Origin: Paenibacillus vietnamensis
GTDB taxonomy: Bacteria > Bacillota > Bacilli > Paenibacillales > Paenibacillaceae
DNA: 64,000 nucleotides
Assembly: GCF_020169515.1 (NCBI RefSeq)
Contig: NZ_JAHMHW010000002.1
Span: 434,001-498,000, forward strand
Reading direction: 5' to 3'
The notes beneath the pieces were generated by a model. It was given only the letters and a program-made list of their open reading frames with translations, did no database searches and was not told the origin of the DNA. The position numbers were made by a program, and so were the translations under genes. Below are positions 7,811 through 16,016 of this stretch, one piece after another. Position 1 is the first letter of the stretch; each line of letters opens with the position of its first letter.

Positions 7811-8800
7811 ATGGTCTATCAAGCAAATCCTCAACGCTATAACGACATGATCTATAACCGCTCCGGCCGCTCCGGGCTTAAGCTTCCTGCGATTTCCCTC
7901 GGCTTATGGCATAATTTCGGGGGCGTCGACCAATACGAAAACGGCAGAGCAATGATCCGCAGAGCCTTCGATCTCGGCATTACCCATTTCGATCTCGCCA
8001 ACAACTACGGACCTCCTCCGGGCTCGGCCGAAGAGATGTTCGGACAAATGCTGAAGTCCGACCTCGCTCCATACCGCGACGAGCTTATCATTTCGACGAA
8101 AGCCGGCTACCGGATGTGGGACGGGCCATACGGCGAATGGGGCTCCCGCAAATATTTAATTGCAAGCCTCGACCAGAGCCTGAAACGGATGGGGCTGGAC
8201 TATGTCGATATTTTCTACTCCCACCGTCCGGATCCGGATACTCCGCTGGAGGAAACGATGCAGGCACTGGATCAAGTGGTTCGTCAAGGCAAAGCGCTTT
8301 ATGTCGGAATTTCAAGCTACAGCGCGGAACAGACGGCGGAAGCCGCCAAAATTCTGAAGCAGCTGGGCACGCCGCTGGTCATCCATCAGCCTTCTTACTC
8401 GCTGCTCAACCGCTGGATCGAAAACGGTTTGCAGGACACGCTTGATGAGCACGGAGCAGGCAGCATCGCCTTCTGCCCGCTGGCTCAAGGCTTGCTTACC
8501 GATAAGTATTTGAAAGGTATTCCCGAGCATTCCCGGGCATCCAAGACGACCGGCTTCTTGAAAGCGAAGGATATCCGGGAGGAGCAGATCGTCAAAGTGT
8601 CCAAGCTGAACGAAATCGCCCAATCCCGCGGTCAATCGCTTGCCCAAATGTCATTGGCATGGGTGCTCCGGGGGGAGCGCGTTACTTCGGCGCTGATCGG
8701 AGCCAGCCGCGTCAGCCAAATCGAGGACAATGTCGCAGCTCTCGCTAACCTCAGCTTCACGCGCGAAGAACTGGACCTTATCGACAGCATTTTGCAATAA
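7811..8800 (+). CDS. Aldo/keto reductase, YghZ/Gpr-like
   Basis: A 329-residue TIM-barrel NADPH-dependent reductase. Family features: FDLANNYGPPPGSAEEMFG carries the catalytic Asp and Tyr, STKAGYRMWDGPYG the Lys, and 'IFYSHRPDPDTPLEETM' the His. The C-terminal 'LAWVLRGERVTSALIGASRVSQIEDN' region, cut here in two motifs, binds NADPH. The sequence type resembles L-glyceraldehyde-3-phosphate reductase (YghZ). AGGAGG lies 12 nt before the ATG. A strong hairpin follows the stop. Confidence 0.9.
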   Translation: MVYQANPQRYNDMIYNRSGRSGLKLPAISLGLWHNFGGVDQYENGRAMIRRAFDLGITHFDLANNYGPPPGSAEEMFGQMLKSDLAPYRDELIISTKAGYRMWDGPYGEWGSRKYLIASLDQSLKRMGLDYVDIFYSHRPDPDTPLEETMQALDQVVRQGKALYVGISSYSAEQTAEAAKILKQLGTPLVIHQPSYSLLNRWIENGLQDTLDEHGAGSIAFCPLAQGLLTDKYLKGIPEHSRASKTTGFLKAKDIREEQIVKVSKLNEIAQSRGQSLAQMSLAWVLRGERVTSALIGASRVSQIEDNVAALANLSFTREELDLIDSILQ

Positions 8801-8815
8801 ATGCATTTACCCGAA

Positions 8816-8860
8816 AGCAAACAGCCTGCAAGCGTTTATCGCGCCTGCAGGCTGTTTGCT
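8816..8860. terminator. Convergent terminator hairpin
   Basis: AGCAAACAGCCTGCA and its exact reverse complement are separated by 15 nt. It serves the aldo/keto reductase and overlaps the 3' end of the opposing membrane-protein gene. Confidence 0.75.
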
Positions 8861-9366
8861 TCACTGCTGTCAATTCGTTTCGATGCCTTCAGTTTTTCAT
8901 AACGGCGCCATAAGCCTACAAGAAATCTAGACAGCAAAGATTTCGCGCTCAGGCTAAGAAACGTATAGTACCAGCCCCAGCCCTTATGCCATTTTATTAA
9001 TCTTGTGTAACGCTCGGCCCAGCATTCAAACAGCGTAAACGGTACCGTAAAAAGAAGCAGCTTGGCTGCAATCATATGTTTTTTATCGGTTTTTGTCGCT
9101 TGAGTAAACATGAAGGTAGCCGCAGGAAAAATAAACAAATCGAATAATATGTGAATGCGGAAAAATCTCGGCAGAAGGCGTGTGGGATACGAAAGGATTT
9201 TGCCCTTTATCAGCAAATGATCCAGGAGCGTATTTGTCAATGCGTCCAGAATAAATGCGATCAGTAATTCCTTCCGGGGATATTTCTTCAACATGACAGG
9301 CAGCAAGCCGGTTGTGAGGAACAATAATCCGAATAAAAATCTTTTTTCATTTTCTCTGCTTCCCAC
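8836..9366 (-). CDS. CBO0543-type integral membrane protein
   Basis: A 176-residue protein with about four or five hydrophobic segments (GLLFLTTGLLPVML, IAFILDALTNTLL, IHILFDLFIFPAATFMF, LLLFTVPFTLFECW). The motif FECWAERYTRLIKWHKGWGW is typical of the CBO0543 family of Firmicute membrane proteins, whose function is unknown. A related gene lies 37 bp upstream on the same strand, so the two probably form an operon. The stop lies inside the convergent terminator hairpin. Confidence 0.75.
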   Translation of the reverse strand: MGSRENEKRFLFGLLFLTTGLLPVMLKKYPRKELLIAFILDALTNTLLDHLLIKGKILSYPTRLLPRFFRIHILFDLFIFPAATFMFTQATKTDKKHMIAAKLLLFTVPFTLFECWAERYTRLIKWHKGWGWYYTFLSLSAKSLLSRFLVGLWRRYEKLKASKRIDSSEANSLQAR

Positions 9367-9403
9367 CTTTGCCCCCCTCCCCCCTTGTTCATAAGATTGA
9401 AGT

Positions 9404-9925
9404 TCAGCCGGCTCTTTTTTCTATAGGCATGTCAACAGGCACTTCGAACTTCCATACCCAAAACACGCAAAAGATTGCGGATATGACATAAGCGAGCAGA
9501 GGCCTTTTGTGATGCAGTCGAAGCATCGGAAACATGGTCACATCGAATATGGCCGACCACATCAAATTCCAGCCATGTTGATACAAAATCCGGCTGTTCG
9601 TCGAAAAAAACCATTCGACAGCAATATAAATTAGAATCCACTTAAAGTAATGCAGCATTTTCTTGTTCGTTTGTTCCGGATAGTTGCACAGAAAAAGCAA
9701 TGACGTAGCAGGAAAAATAACGAACGTATACAACATTTCCGTCATGCTGTGATTAGGCATTAAATCCGGATTAAGCCTCCACAAGAAGTAGTTCGCCGTC
9801 AGAAAGTTATACAGCAAATTGCCAAGTGCAAAATACATCATGGTGGTATGATATTTTTTCCAATTTCTCCAGTCGCCCCGACGCCACACACTAATAATCG
9901 AGATCACGCCAAGTACGAGATGCAC
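9404..9925 (-). CDS. CBO0543-type integral membrane protein, paralogue
   Basis: A 173-residue membrane protein with the same plan as the next gene: hydrophobic helices, an 'FPATSLLFLCNYP' segment corresponding to FPAATFMF in the neighbour, and an aromatic 'AVEWFFSTNSRILYQHGWNL' region matching FECWAERYTRLIKWHKGWGW. The pair looks like an old tandem duplication. Function unknown. TATTGTTTTTTATTG-rich DNA precedes it and probably holds the promoter. Confidence 0.72.
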   Translation of the reverse strand: MHLVLGVISIISVWRRGDWRNWKKYHTTMMYFALGNLLYNFLTANYFLWRLNPDLMPNHSMTEMLYTFVIFPATSLLFLCNYPEQTNKKMLHYFKWILIYIAVEWFFSTNSRILYQHGWNLMWSAIFDVTMFPMLRLHHKRPLLAYVISAIFCVFWVWKFEVPVDMPIEKRAG

Positions 9926-10020
9926 AATCGATTCTCCTCTTAATTTCAGTATTGTTTTTTATTGTTTCTCAATCGCGTTTTTTCATACGGTTGTAAAATT
10001 GCATGTGCATGTCCATCAGG

Positions 10021-10049
10021 ACAAAAAAAAACAGCCGCAAAGGCTGCTA
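10021..10049 (-). terminator. Terminator of the 211-residue hypothetical gene
   Basis: On the minus strand, AGCAGCC-tttgc-GGCTGTTTTTTTT: short GC stem followed by eight T residues. Confidence 0.8.
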
Positions 10050-10084
10050 AATTTTGTGTTGGGTTGTTATGGATATTATCCGGT

Positions 10085-10720
10085 TTAATCTAATCCATGC
10101 TCTTTCCGGATCTTGTATAAGCCTTGCAAAAGCAATTCCGATGGATCTCTGTTCAGAAGGTAATGCGTCAAAAGCAAATGAATCGGAACCGCGCATACGT
10201 TATTTCCGTCTTTAATTTCCGGAACGCCTGCTTCAAACACTGGGCCAAACTCCTTGTGCCAATCCAGACCGGCATAAATTTGCTCGGGGGCAAACTCTTC
10301 TCGAACGGCCGCCATACATTGCGGAACGATTATTTTGTCGATGACAGCCTTCGCTTCGTCTTCGCTTGCCGGAGGAGCAGGAAACGCCTTTCCTCCTTTG
10401 GTCTTCATTAGTTCTGCATAGAAGGAAGCCATCCATAAGCTCGGATCGTTGCCAGACTGGAAATTTACGACTAGTTCCCGGAGAAAGAAGCCGCATGAAT
10501 ACCCTTTATTTTCCTCGTCTTTAACTTGAAACATAAAAACCGGACCGTATTGGTCATGATTCAATACTTGCCCTTCGACTTCGTCAAAATGCATTTTCAA
10601 TGCAACCATACCGTTGTGGTAGACGGCTTTGACGAGCTCAACCCGCTTCTGCTGCTCCTCGGTATCGGTTTCGTTTGCTTGGCTGCCATTGGCCTCCAAA
10701 TTTGTCGTCTCATTTTTCAT
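10085..10720 (-). CDS. Conserved-looking hypothetical protein, acidic
   Basis: A 211-residue soluble protein with no membrane segment. Residues 1-25 are polar and likely disordered. The rest mixes beta-rich stretches (GMVALKMHFDEVEGQVLNH) with helices, and is rich in Glu and Asp. I do not recognise a family. It has its own terminator and appears to be transcribed alone. Regular codon use and the lack of an alternative frame make it a convincing gene. Confidence 0.7.
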   Translation of the reverse strand: MKNETTNLEANGSQANETDTEEQQKRVELVKAVYHNGMVALKMHFDEVEGQVLNHDQYGPVFMFQVKDEENKGYSCGFFLRELVVNFQSGNDPSLWMASFYAELMKTKGGKAFPAPPASEDEAKAVIDKIIVPQCMAAVREEFAPEQIYAGLDWHKEFGPVFEAGVPEIKDGNNVCAVPIHLLLTHYLLNRDPSELLLQGLYKIRKEHGLD

Positions 10721-11309
10721 TCAGCTTCACCCGGTACTAGTATATCATCCTAGGGAATGAATCGTCTAGCAACCGCTTACAGGTAGAATTAATTAGAAAA
10801 TATTCCCTTATTTTGCCGAACTCCGATCGGCAAGCCGTTCAAGCCTGTCCGCTCCAGGCAACTGCAGATCCTGTGATCCTGGTTTGCCTCCCCGACCAGC
10901 CGGACGACAGCTGCTTGAACACTCCCGGTCCCATAGCCTCGTATAACGTTTTCGTTGCTGCATCTCCTGTCATTATTTTAAACCTGGATGATCTGTTTCC
11001 ATCATCCATTGTACATTTTACACTGTACAGTCCTTTCCGCGCATGATCGTAATAATCAAATGCCTTCGGCCGGGAAAAACATAGGTTTCTTTTTTTCCCT
11101 TTTTGTCATTATCCCATTAGCTCAGAATGAACCAAGCTGCATATAAGACGCCCCTCGAATTAGACAGACTCCTTTCGAATTAGACAAACAGCATTCGAGT
11201 TAGACTCCCTTCGAACGCGAGAAGCCGTTTAAACGAAAAACCTCTGTTTATCCCCCTATAAATTGAATATAAACCATAAAAAACCAAATTATTATAGAAA
11301 CAGGAGTTG
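10721..11309. other. 589-bp region without a convincing gene
   Basis: Open frames exist on both strands around 10813-11070 but neither has a ribosome site, and the minus frame, which looks more protein-like (around FKIMTGDAATKTLYEAMG), has no good start codon. An inverted repeat TGTACA-N8-TGTACA lies at 11010-11029. The right part holds short periodic repeats, listed separately. Confidence 0.5.
11156..11221. repeat. Degenerate 20-bp periodic repeat
   Basis: CGAATTAGAC starts at 11156 and 11176, CGAGTTAGAC at 11196 and CGAACGCGA at 11212. The first three are exactly 20 bp apart. A weaker unit (ATATAAGAC) lies just upstream. The unit core is CGAATTAGACAAA-like. Confidence 0.7.
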
Positions 11310-12175
11310 TTAATTATTGCAAAGAGGCCTTGTGTTGATAGATAAGAAGCCGGAAACACCTAGCTTTAGCAGACTGTTAAAGGCATACTCTACTCCCCTG
11401 CTCTGATGATTAAGTCTGAAGCAGTATTCGTCTAAATAAGATTGTGCCCGTTCGTATCTTATGCCATGAAATGTGTCATTTATCCATTGAAAGACGGTCC
11501 TAGCCAAAGAATGCAGCTGATCGAAGGCTCCTCTCGGGCGCCGGTAATTTCTGTTTATAGTGATGGTATTCGAAAGTGAACTGACGTGATTTTCCATAAA
11601 CTCGAATTCAGCTTGCTCGTTTAACAATTTACGGGGATTTTGTTCGCATTGGATAAGTTTAAGCTTTACATAAACGCTTTCGTCATTGATGTTTCTTGCA
11701 CGGGCTATGATGGAAGAGCGTTCTTTCATTAGAGCTTCGGGATAAGGATGTGGCTGTGACATGAAAACTTCTAATTTCGCATCAATTACACCGCAGAGCA
11801 GCTGTGTGCGGTCATGTTCGGATATGGACAGACGGATTTTGTTCAGTATGGACCAGGCGGTTTTGTACGTAACCTTAATAAGGGTTGAAAGTCGCACTGC
11901 ATTGATACCTTCCTTGCAGGTCGCAACGATAAACATGGTTAGCAGCCATTTATGAAGAGGTGTTCTGCTCTTCTCCATAATTGTGCCTGTAGTCAACGAA
12001 GTCTGGAACCGGCAACGGCGGCATTCATAAAGCGGTAATCTTCTAGAGCTCACAGTATAGCATGAATTATAACTGCATTTTGGACAGACGTACCCGGCAG
12101 GCCACTTTAATTTATGTAATAGAGGCTTTTTTCATTTGAATATTCCTCTTGAAAAGTCTGATAAGGAATTGGCAT
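11310..12175 (-). pseudogene. IS1595/ISXO2-like transposase, frameshifted and degenerate
   Basis: The N-terminal part starts with ATG 12175 after a GGGGG ribosome site and runs to a TAA at about 12108. The rest continues in another frame: WPAGYVCPKC, YECRRCRFQTSLTTGT (zinc ribbon, CxxC twice), and 'YLDEYCFRLNHQ' near the end, all typical of ISXO2-like transposases. Loss of one base around AAT-TAA-AGTGG explains the break. Within the catalytic part only IDAK remains where DE-T is usual and the second Asp region is unrecognisable, so activity is unlikely. No terminal inverted repeats were identified by eye. Confidence 0.8.
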
Positions 12176-12195
12176 CCAAATCCCCCTCTCTAATA

Positions 12196-12209
12196 GGAAC
12201 ATATGTTCT
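12196..12209. promoter_or_regulatory. LexA/SOS-box-like palindrome
   Basis: GGAACATATGTTCT contains the perfect 12-bp palindrome GAACATATGTTC, fitting the Bacillus SOS consensus CGAACRNRYGTTYC except at the outer bases. It lies 21 bp upstream of the transposase remnant start. Confidence 0.55.
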
Positions 12210-12677
12210 CATTAAATATTAGCAGATACAATCCGAAAAAGCAAGCAACGATTTCAGGGGTTATCTAGCTTGGGATGATTTAATCGAATGACTGTTCAGA
12301 TGATTGTTTGGGTGGTTGTTCGGGTGGTTGTTTGGGGTTAATGCTTAGTTTGAGCCTTTAGGAAGATTATAAGGATTGCTAGTTCAAATATTAGAGTACC
12401 CTTATCCAAAAAATTGTGCTCCATCTCCGTTTCCTGATCTGATGGGATAGTGAGTAAAAGAGAATAAAAGCGCACCACTACTGCGATTCTCCAAGCTAGC
12501 TAGGAAAACAGATCAAAGACAGATGCTAAATCCCTTCGAAATGGCATCAGGGCTGTAAAACCGAACAAGTCAGCCTTGACTGTTTTAAGGGATAAGCAGA
12601 TGTGCATATACTATACGGCTATATTCCGAGCGGCCGACGGCTTCATGGCTTTTTGTCCAACGAAAAGGAGTGACCGT
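12210..12677. other. Non-coding spacer before the GMC gene
   Basis: About 470 bp without a credible gene. It contains the 12-bp tandem repeat at 12290-12337. An open frame reaches back from the GMC gene to 12576 but has no ribosome site there, and its sequence does not read like protein. Confidence 0.5.
12290..12337. repeat. Four-copy 12-bp tandem repeat
   Basis: Units are GACTGTTCAGAT, GATTGTTTGGGT, GGTTGTTCGGGT and GGTTGTTTGGGG. Copies 2-4 differ by one to three bases. Confidence 0.8.
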
Positions 12678-14369
12678 ATGAGAATCTGTCTCGCGGGAGA
12701 AGGCGATACCCTTATAACGATCGCAACCAAGTTTCAGGCAAAACTGGATCAATTGGTTGCGCTCAATCCCCAAATTGGCAGTCCGAATTTAAATATTGCC
12801 GGCAGACACGTTATGCTTCCCCCTGCCATATCAAATATTCACAGAGCTCCGGGATCCATATCTTCAGAAGCAACCGGAGAAACTGACGATATTCCTCCTT
12901 CCTGTCCCCCCGAGCAACCAGCAGCGGACTATCTGGAGCAATGGATTCCGCTTACCTCTGTGGAACAAATGGCCGAGCAGGAATACGATGCGCTGATCGT
13001 TGGAACGGGAGCCGGAGGCGGAGCGGCGCTGTGGAGGCTTTGTCAGCAGTGGAGTACGGAGGGCAAACGGATCGGTGTCGTGGAGGCGGGAGAGGTGCTC
13101 CTGCCGACTCATGCCGGGAACATTCCCACTTTTAATGGCGAACGTCAATGGAAATATTTTTCAAATCCGAAAATAACACAATTCATCGGGAAATCCTTAC
13201 CGGAATATGCAGGCGCGAAGCTCTTGCTAGCCCTCGGGGGAAGAACGCTGCAATGGGGTTTCGTAACGCCGAGGATGCCTTATTCCGTTACTTCTCAATG
13301 GCCGGTGACGCCCCAGGAAATGGAGCTATATTACAATATAGCCGAAAAAGAAATGTACGTTAACGGTGACTACACCAAAGAATCTTCCATAACTGAAATC
13401 GTACTGCAAAGGCTCTGGACTGGGGGGTTCCCAGAGTCCGACTATATCCCGCTATCTGCGGATCTTCAGCAAACCAAATACGGAGAGATTCATTCCAACG
13501 TGTTTTTCAGCTCGCTCATTTTTCTAGGAAGAGCCCTTAATCTGATGCCTTTCGATCTTGCGGTTAAGGCACGAGCCGTTCAGGTTACGACTGCAAATCA
13601 TACGGCTACCGGTGTGAGGGTGATGACCCCTGACAAACAATCGCATTGGTTAAAAGCGAAAAATGTGATTTTGTCGGCCAGCGCCTTTGAATCGCCGCGA
13701 ATCCTGCTCAATTCGGGAATCCGTGGACATGCGATCGGCCGCTATTTGACCAATCATTCGATGCTGGCCACGGTAGGAACCATCGAGACACGGGATTTTC
13801 CCGAGGTTGTAGGCAATCTTGGCATTATCATTCCGCAAACCGACGACCGTCCCTTCCAGCTCCAGCTGCACGGTCCGGGAGATTATTACAGGTATCATTA
13901 TGAAGCAAAACCGATACGGGAACAATGGAGTCTCGGATTATTAGGATTCGGCGAGGTTGAGCCGCGGTTTGAGAACAGGCTGAGCCTCGATCCTCTCAAA
14001 CGGGATGAATATGGAATCCCAGAAATACAAATTCATTTCTCCTACAGCGAGCGTGATCAGGCCATTATTCGCAGCACCGTATCCGCCATGCAGCAGGCCG
14101 CTTCGGCCTCCGGTATCCGGTTGAGAACGGAAAACAACCAGCCGGACATTTGCCTTGCCCTCCCCGGCGCCGATAACCACGAATCCGGAACTTGTCGAAT
14201 GGGAGACGATCCTATGACTTCGACCGTCAATCGATATGGGCAAGTTCATGGCATTTCAGGTCTCTATGTAGCCGATAACAGCGTATTGCCTTCTATCGGG
14301 GCCGTCAACCCGACTCTTTCCACCGTCGCCCTCGCCATTCGTACCGCCGATTATATCGTAAGCCGATAA
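12678..14369 (+). CDS. LysM-GMC family oxidoreductase fusion
   Basis: AAGGAG lies 7 nt before the ATG at 12678, giving 563 residues. Residues 1-48 form a LysM peptidoglycan/chitin-binding module (GDTLITIATKF...LVALNP). Residues about 104-119 carry the FAD-binding ALIVGTGAGGGAALW. The C-terminus has the GMC choline-dehydrogenase-type block (HESGTCRMGDDP, VADNSVLPSIGAVNPT) with the usual catalytic His and Asn. It probably oxidises a sugar or alcohol. No signal peptide is seen, so a surface role is uncertain. A linker rich in Pro and Glu separates the domains. Confidence 0.85.
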   Translation: MRICLAGEGDTLITIATKFQAKLDQLVALNPQIGSPNLNIAGRHVMLPPAISNIHRAPGSISSEATGETDDIPPSCPPEQPAADYLEQWIPLTSVEQMAEQEYDALIVGTGAGGGAALWRLCQQWSTEGKRIGVVEAGEVLLPTHAGNIPTFNGERQWKYFSNPKITQFIGKSLPEYAGAKLLLALGGRTLQWGFVTPRMPYSVTSQWPVTPQEMELYYNIAEKEMYVNGDYTKESSITEIVLQRLWTGGFPESDYIPLSADLQQTKYGEIHSNVFFSSLIFLGRALNLMPFDLAVKARAVQVTTANHTATGVRVMTPDKQSHWLKAKNVILSASAFESPRILLNSGIRGHAIGRYLTNHSMLATVGTIETRDFPEVVGNLGIIIPQTDDRPFQLQLHGPGDYYRYHYEAKPIREQWSLGLLGFGEVEPRFENRLSLDPLKRDEYGIPEIQIHFSYSERDQAIIRSTVSAMQQAASASGIRLRTENNQPDICLALPGADNHESGTCRMGDDPMTSTVNRYGQVHGISGLYVADNSVLPSIGAVNPTLSTVALAIRTADYIVSR

Positions 14370-14471
14370 ATGATAACCCGATAAACGCGCTGGTGAAGCC
14401 TTGGTCGAGCTAAAAGCCGCCACGCTTTGCTGCGCGTTCTCGGCGGACATCCGCCCGGTGTCCGTTCGTTC

Positions 14472-14500
14472 TTGACTTCGCGGATAGTAGTAACTATAAT
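14472..14500 (+). promoter_or_regulatory. Sigma-A promoter of the rrf2 gene
   Basis: TTGACT (14472-14477), 17-bp spacer, TATAAT (14495-14500). The -10 element lies within a regulator-type dyad. The expected start is near 14507, only about 10 nt before the ATG. Confidence 0.8.
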
Positions 14501-14510
14501 GGTTACAACG
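14491..14510. promoter_or_regulatory. Rrf2 operator, copy 1
   Basis: TAACTATAATGGTTACAACG overlaps the -10 box. Its internal dyad is GTAAC-N7-GTTAC. The reverse complement of 14979-14998 matches it at 16 of 20 positions. Confidence 0.65.
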
Positions 14511-14516
14511 GTGGTG

Positions 14517-14939
14517 ATGCAATTGAAGCAAATAAGCACGCGTTTCTCTATCGCTGTTCATACGCTTTCCCTGATCGCATTTTGTTCGGACGAATGCACC
14601 GGGGATTTCATAGCGGGCAGCGTCAATACGAACCCGGTGGTCATTAGAAGAATTATGGGAATGCTAAAAAAAGCAGGATTAGTGGAAGTGCGTCCCGGTG
14701 TGGGCGGCGCCTCTCTCCTCAAAGCACCCGAGGAAATTACGCTTCTTGATATTTACCGGGCAGTTAACGTCATTGAAGAAAACCAGCTCTTCCGCATTCA
14801 CGAGGCTCCGAATGTGCAATGCCCCGTCGGACGGAATATTGAAGAGGTTCTTCAAGCCGAGCTGTATGAAGCACAAGCCGCTATGGAACAAAGGCTGGCG
14901 CAAACGACTTTGAGTCAGCTGACAACGAGGTTCAAATAA
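14517..14939 (+). CDS. Rrf2 family transcriptional regulator (YwnA-like)
   Basis: From the ATG at 14517 the product is 140 residues, normal for the family. The winged HTH is at about 8-70 (STRFSIAVHTLSLIAFC, VNTNPVVIRRIMGMLKKAG, then the GVGGASLLKAP wing). Cysteines are FCSDEC and NVQCPVG, not the spacing of classic iron-sulfur Rrf2 proteins; a thiol switch is possible. It is followed by an NmrA-type reductase, like ywnA-ywnB in B. subtilis, and related dyads precede both genes, suggesting self-repression and control of the reductase. Confidence 0.88.
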   Translation: MQLKQISTRFSIAVHTLSLIAFCSDECTGDFIAGSVNTNPVVIRRIMGMLKKAGLVEVRPGVGGASLLKAPEEITLLDIYRAVNVIEENQLFRIHEAPNVQCPVGRNIEEVLQAELYEAQAAMEQRLAQTTLSQLTTRFK

Positions 14940-14978
14940 ATGAGGGCTCCTTTTAAGCGAGCTTTTATTTTATAGATA

Positions 14979-14998
14979 CGTTGTAACCACATGAGTTA
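14979..14998. promoter_or_regulatory. Rrf2 operator, copy 2 (inverted)
   Basis: CGTTGTAACCACATGAGTTA, 44 bp before the reductase start, is the reverse-strand counterpart of the site at 14491-14510. Confidence 0.62.
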
Positions 14999-15041
14999 TA
15001 ACGAGAAGCATTACAACAACATTTTTTGGGAGGAATTGAAG

Positions 15042-15914
15042 ATGAACTTATTAGTTACAGGCGCAACAGGAAAATTAGGAACAAAAATTGTAGATACACT
15101 GCTGAAAGCTGTGCCGGCTGAAAATCTTGCCGTAAGTGTGCGCAATCCGGAGAAAGCTGAAAGCTTGCGCGCCCGCGGTGTAGACGTTCGCCACGGAGAT
15201 TTCGACCGTCCGGAAACGCTGGATTTAGCTTTTGCAGGAATTGATCGCTTATTGATCATTTCTGCAGACGGAGACAACGATACAAGAATTCGCCAGCACA
15301 CGAATGCCGTAGCTGCCGCAGATCGCGCCGGCGTTAAATTTATCGCCTATACGAGCTTGGCGGATGCTGGCGAAAGCGCGATTTTTCTCGCTCCGGTGCA
15401 CCGATTCACGGAAAAAGCCATTATCGAAACGGGCATCCCTTATTCTTTCTTGCGCAACAACTGGTATTTGGAAAATGAAATCGGAAGCATTCAAGGCGTA
15501 TTGGCCGGGGCACCTTGGGTGACTTCTGCCGGTTCAGGCAAAGTAGGCTGGGCATTGCAGCAGGATTATGCGGAGGCGGCGGCAGCCGTATTAGCGGGAG
15601 AAGGACACGAGAATACGATTTATGAGCTGTCGGGCAAGCTGTTAACACAAGAAGAACTCGCGGCTGCGCTAGGCACGGTACTAGGCAAGGATGTGCCTGT
15701 TCAGCATGTCGATGACGCCGTTTATGGCGAGATCATGAAAGGCGCCGGTGTCCCCGATTTCGTCATTCCAATTCTCGTAGGCATCCAGCAAGGCGTTCGG
15801 GAAGGCACACTGGAAATCGAAAGCAACGACTTCGAAAAGCTGCTCCGCCGTCCGGCTGTTCCGGTCGACCAAGGCTTGCGTCAAATCGTTGACGGACTCT
15901 CTCAAGGGAAGTAA
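15042..15914 (+). CDS. NAD(P)H-binding NmrA/QorB-type oxidoreductase
   Basis: The start is set by GGGAGGA 8-12 nt before ATG 15042 (290 residues). An N-terminal Rossmann motif VTGATGKLGTKIV is followed by NmrA/SDR features (VRHGDFDRPETLDLAF, AYTSLADAGES, 'SFLRNNWYLENE'). It resembles QorB/YtfG NAD(P)H:quinone reductases and would act on quinones or similar electrophiles in the cytoplasm. Its control by the adjacent Rrf2 protein is inferred from shared operators. A strong terminator follows. Confidence 0.87.
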   Translation: MNLLVTGATGKLGTKIVDTLLKAVPAENLAVSVRNPEKAESLRARGVDVRHGDFDRPETLDLAFAGIDRLLIISADGDNDTRIRQHTNAVAAADRAGVKFIAYTSLADAGESAIFLAPVHRFTEKAIIETGIPYSFLRNNWYLENEIGSIQGVLAGAPWVTSAGSGKVGWALQQDYAEAAAAVLAGEGHENTIYELSGKLLTQEELAAALGTVLGKDVPVQHVDDAVYGEIMKGAGVPDFVIPILVGIQQGVREGTLEIESNDFEKLLRRPAVPVDQGLRQIVDGLSQGK

Positions 15915-15934
15915 TCGTTCTTTTCACCCTGTAA

Positions 15935-15978
15935 GAAGGGGCACCGTCCTGCCAACGGCAATCGGACGGTGCCCCTTC
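15935..15978. terminator. Convergent terminator
   Basis: GAAGGGGCACCGTCC and GGACGGTGCCCCTTC form a 15-bp perfect stem with a 14-nt loop between converging genes. Confidence 0.85.
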
Positions 15979-16016
15979 ATCGATTAGTTTAGAATAATAA
16001 TCCAGTAAACGGGTTT

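Noticed and set aside
10813-11046. 77-codon plus-strand ORF
   Set aside because: No ribosome site; competing minus frame equally plausible; neither supported.
12576-12677. Upstream extension of the GMC gene
   Set aside because: AAGGAG points to ATG 12678 and the extension does not look like protein.
14400-14470. GC-rich hairpin as a structured RNA
   Set aside because: Short imperfect stem after the GMC gene, more likely a weak terminator; no riboswitch features recognised.
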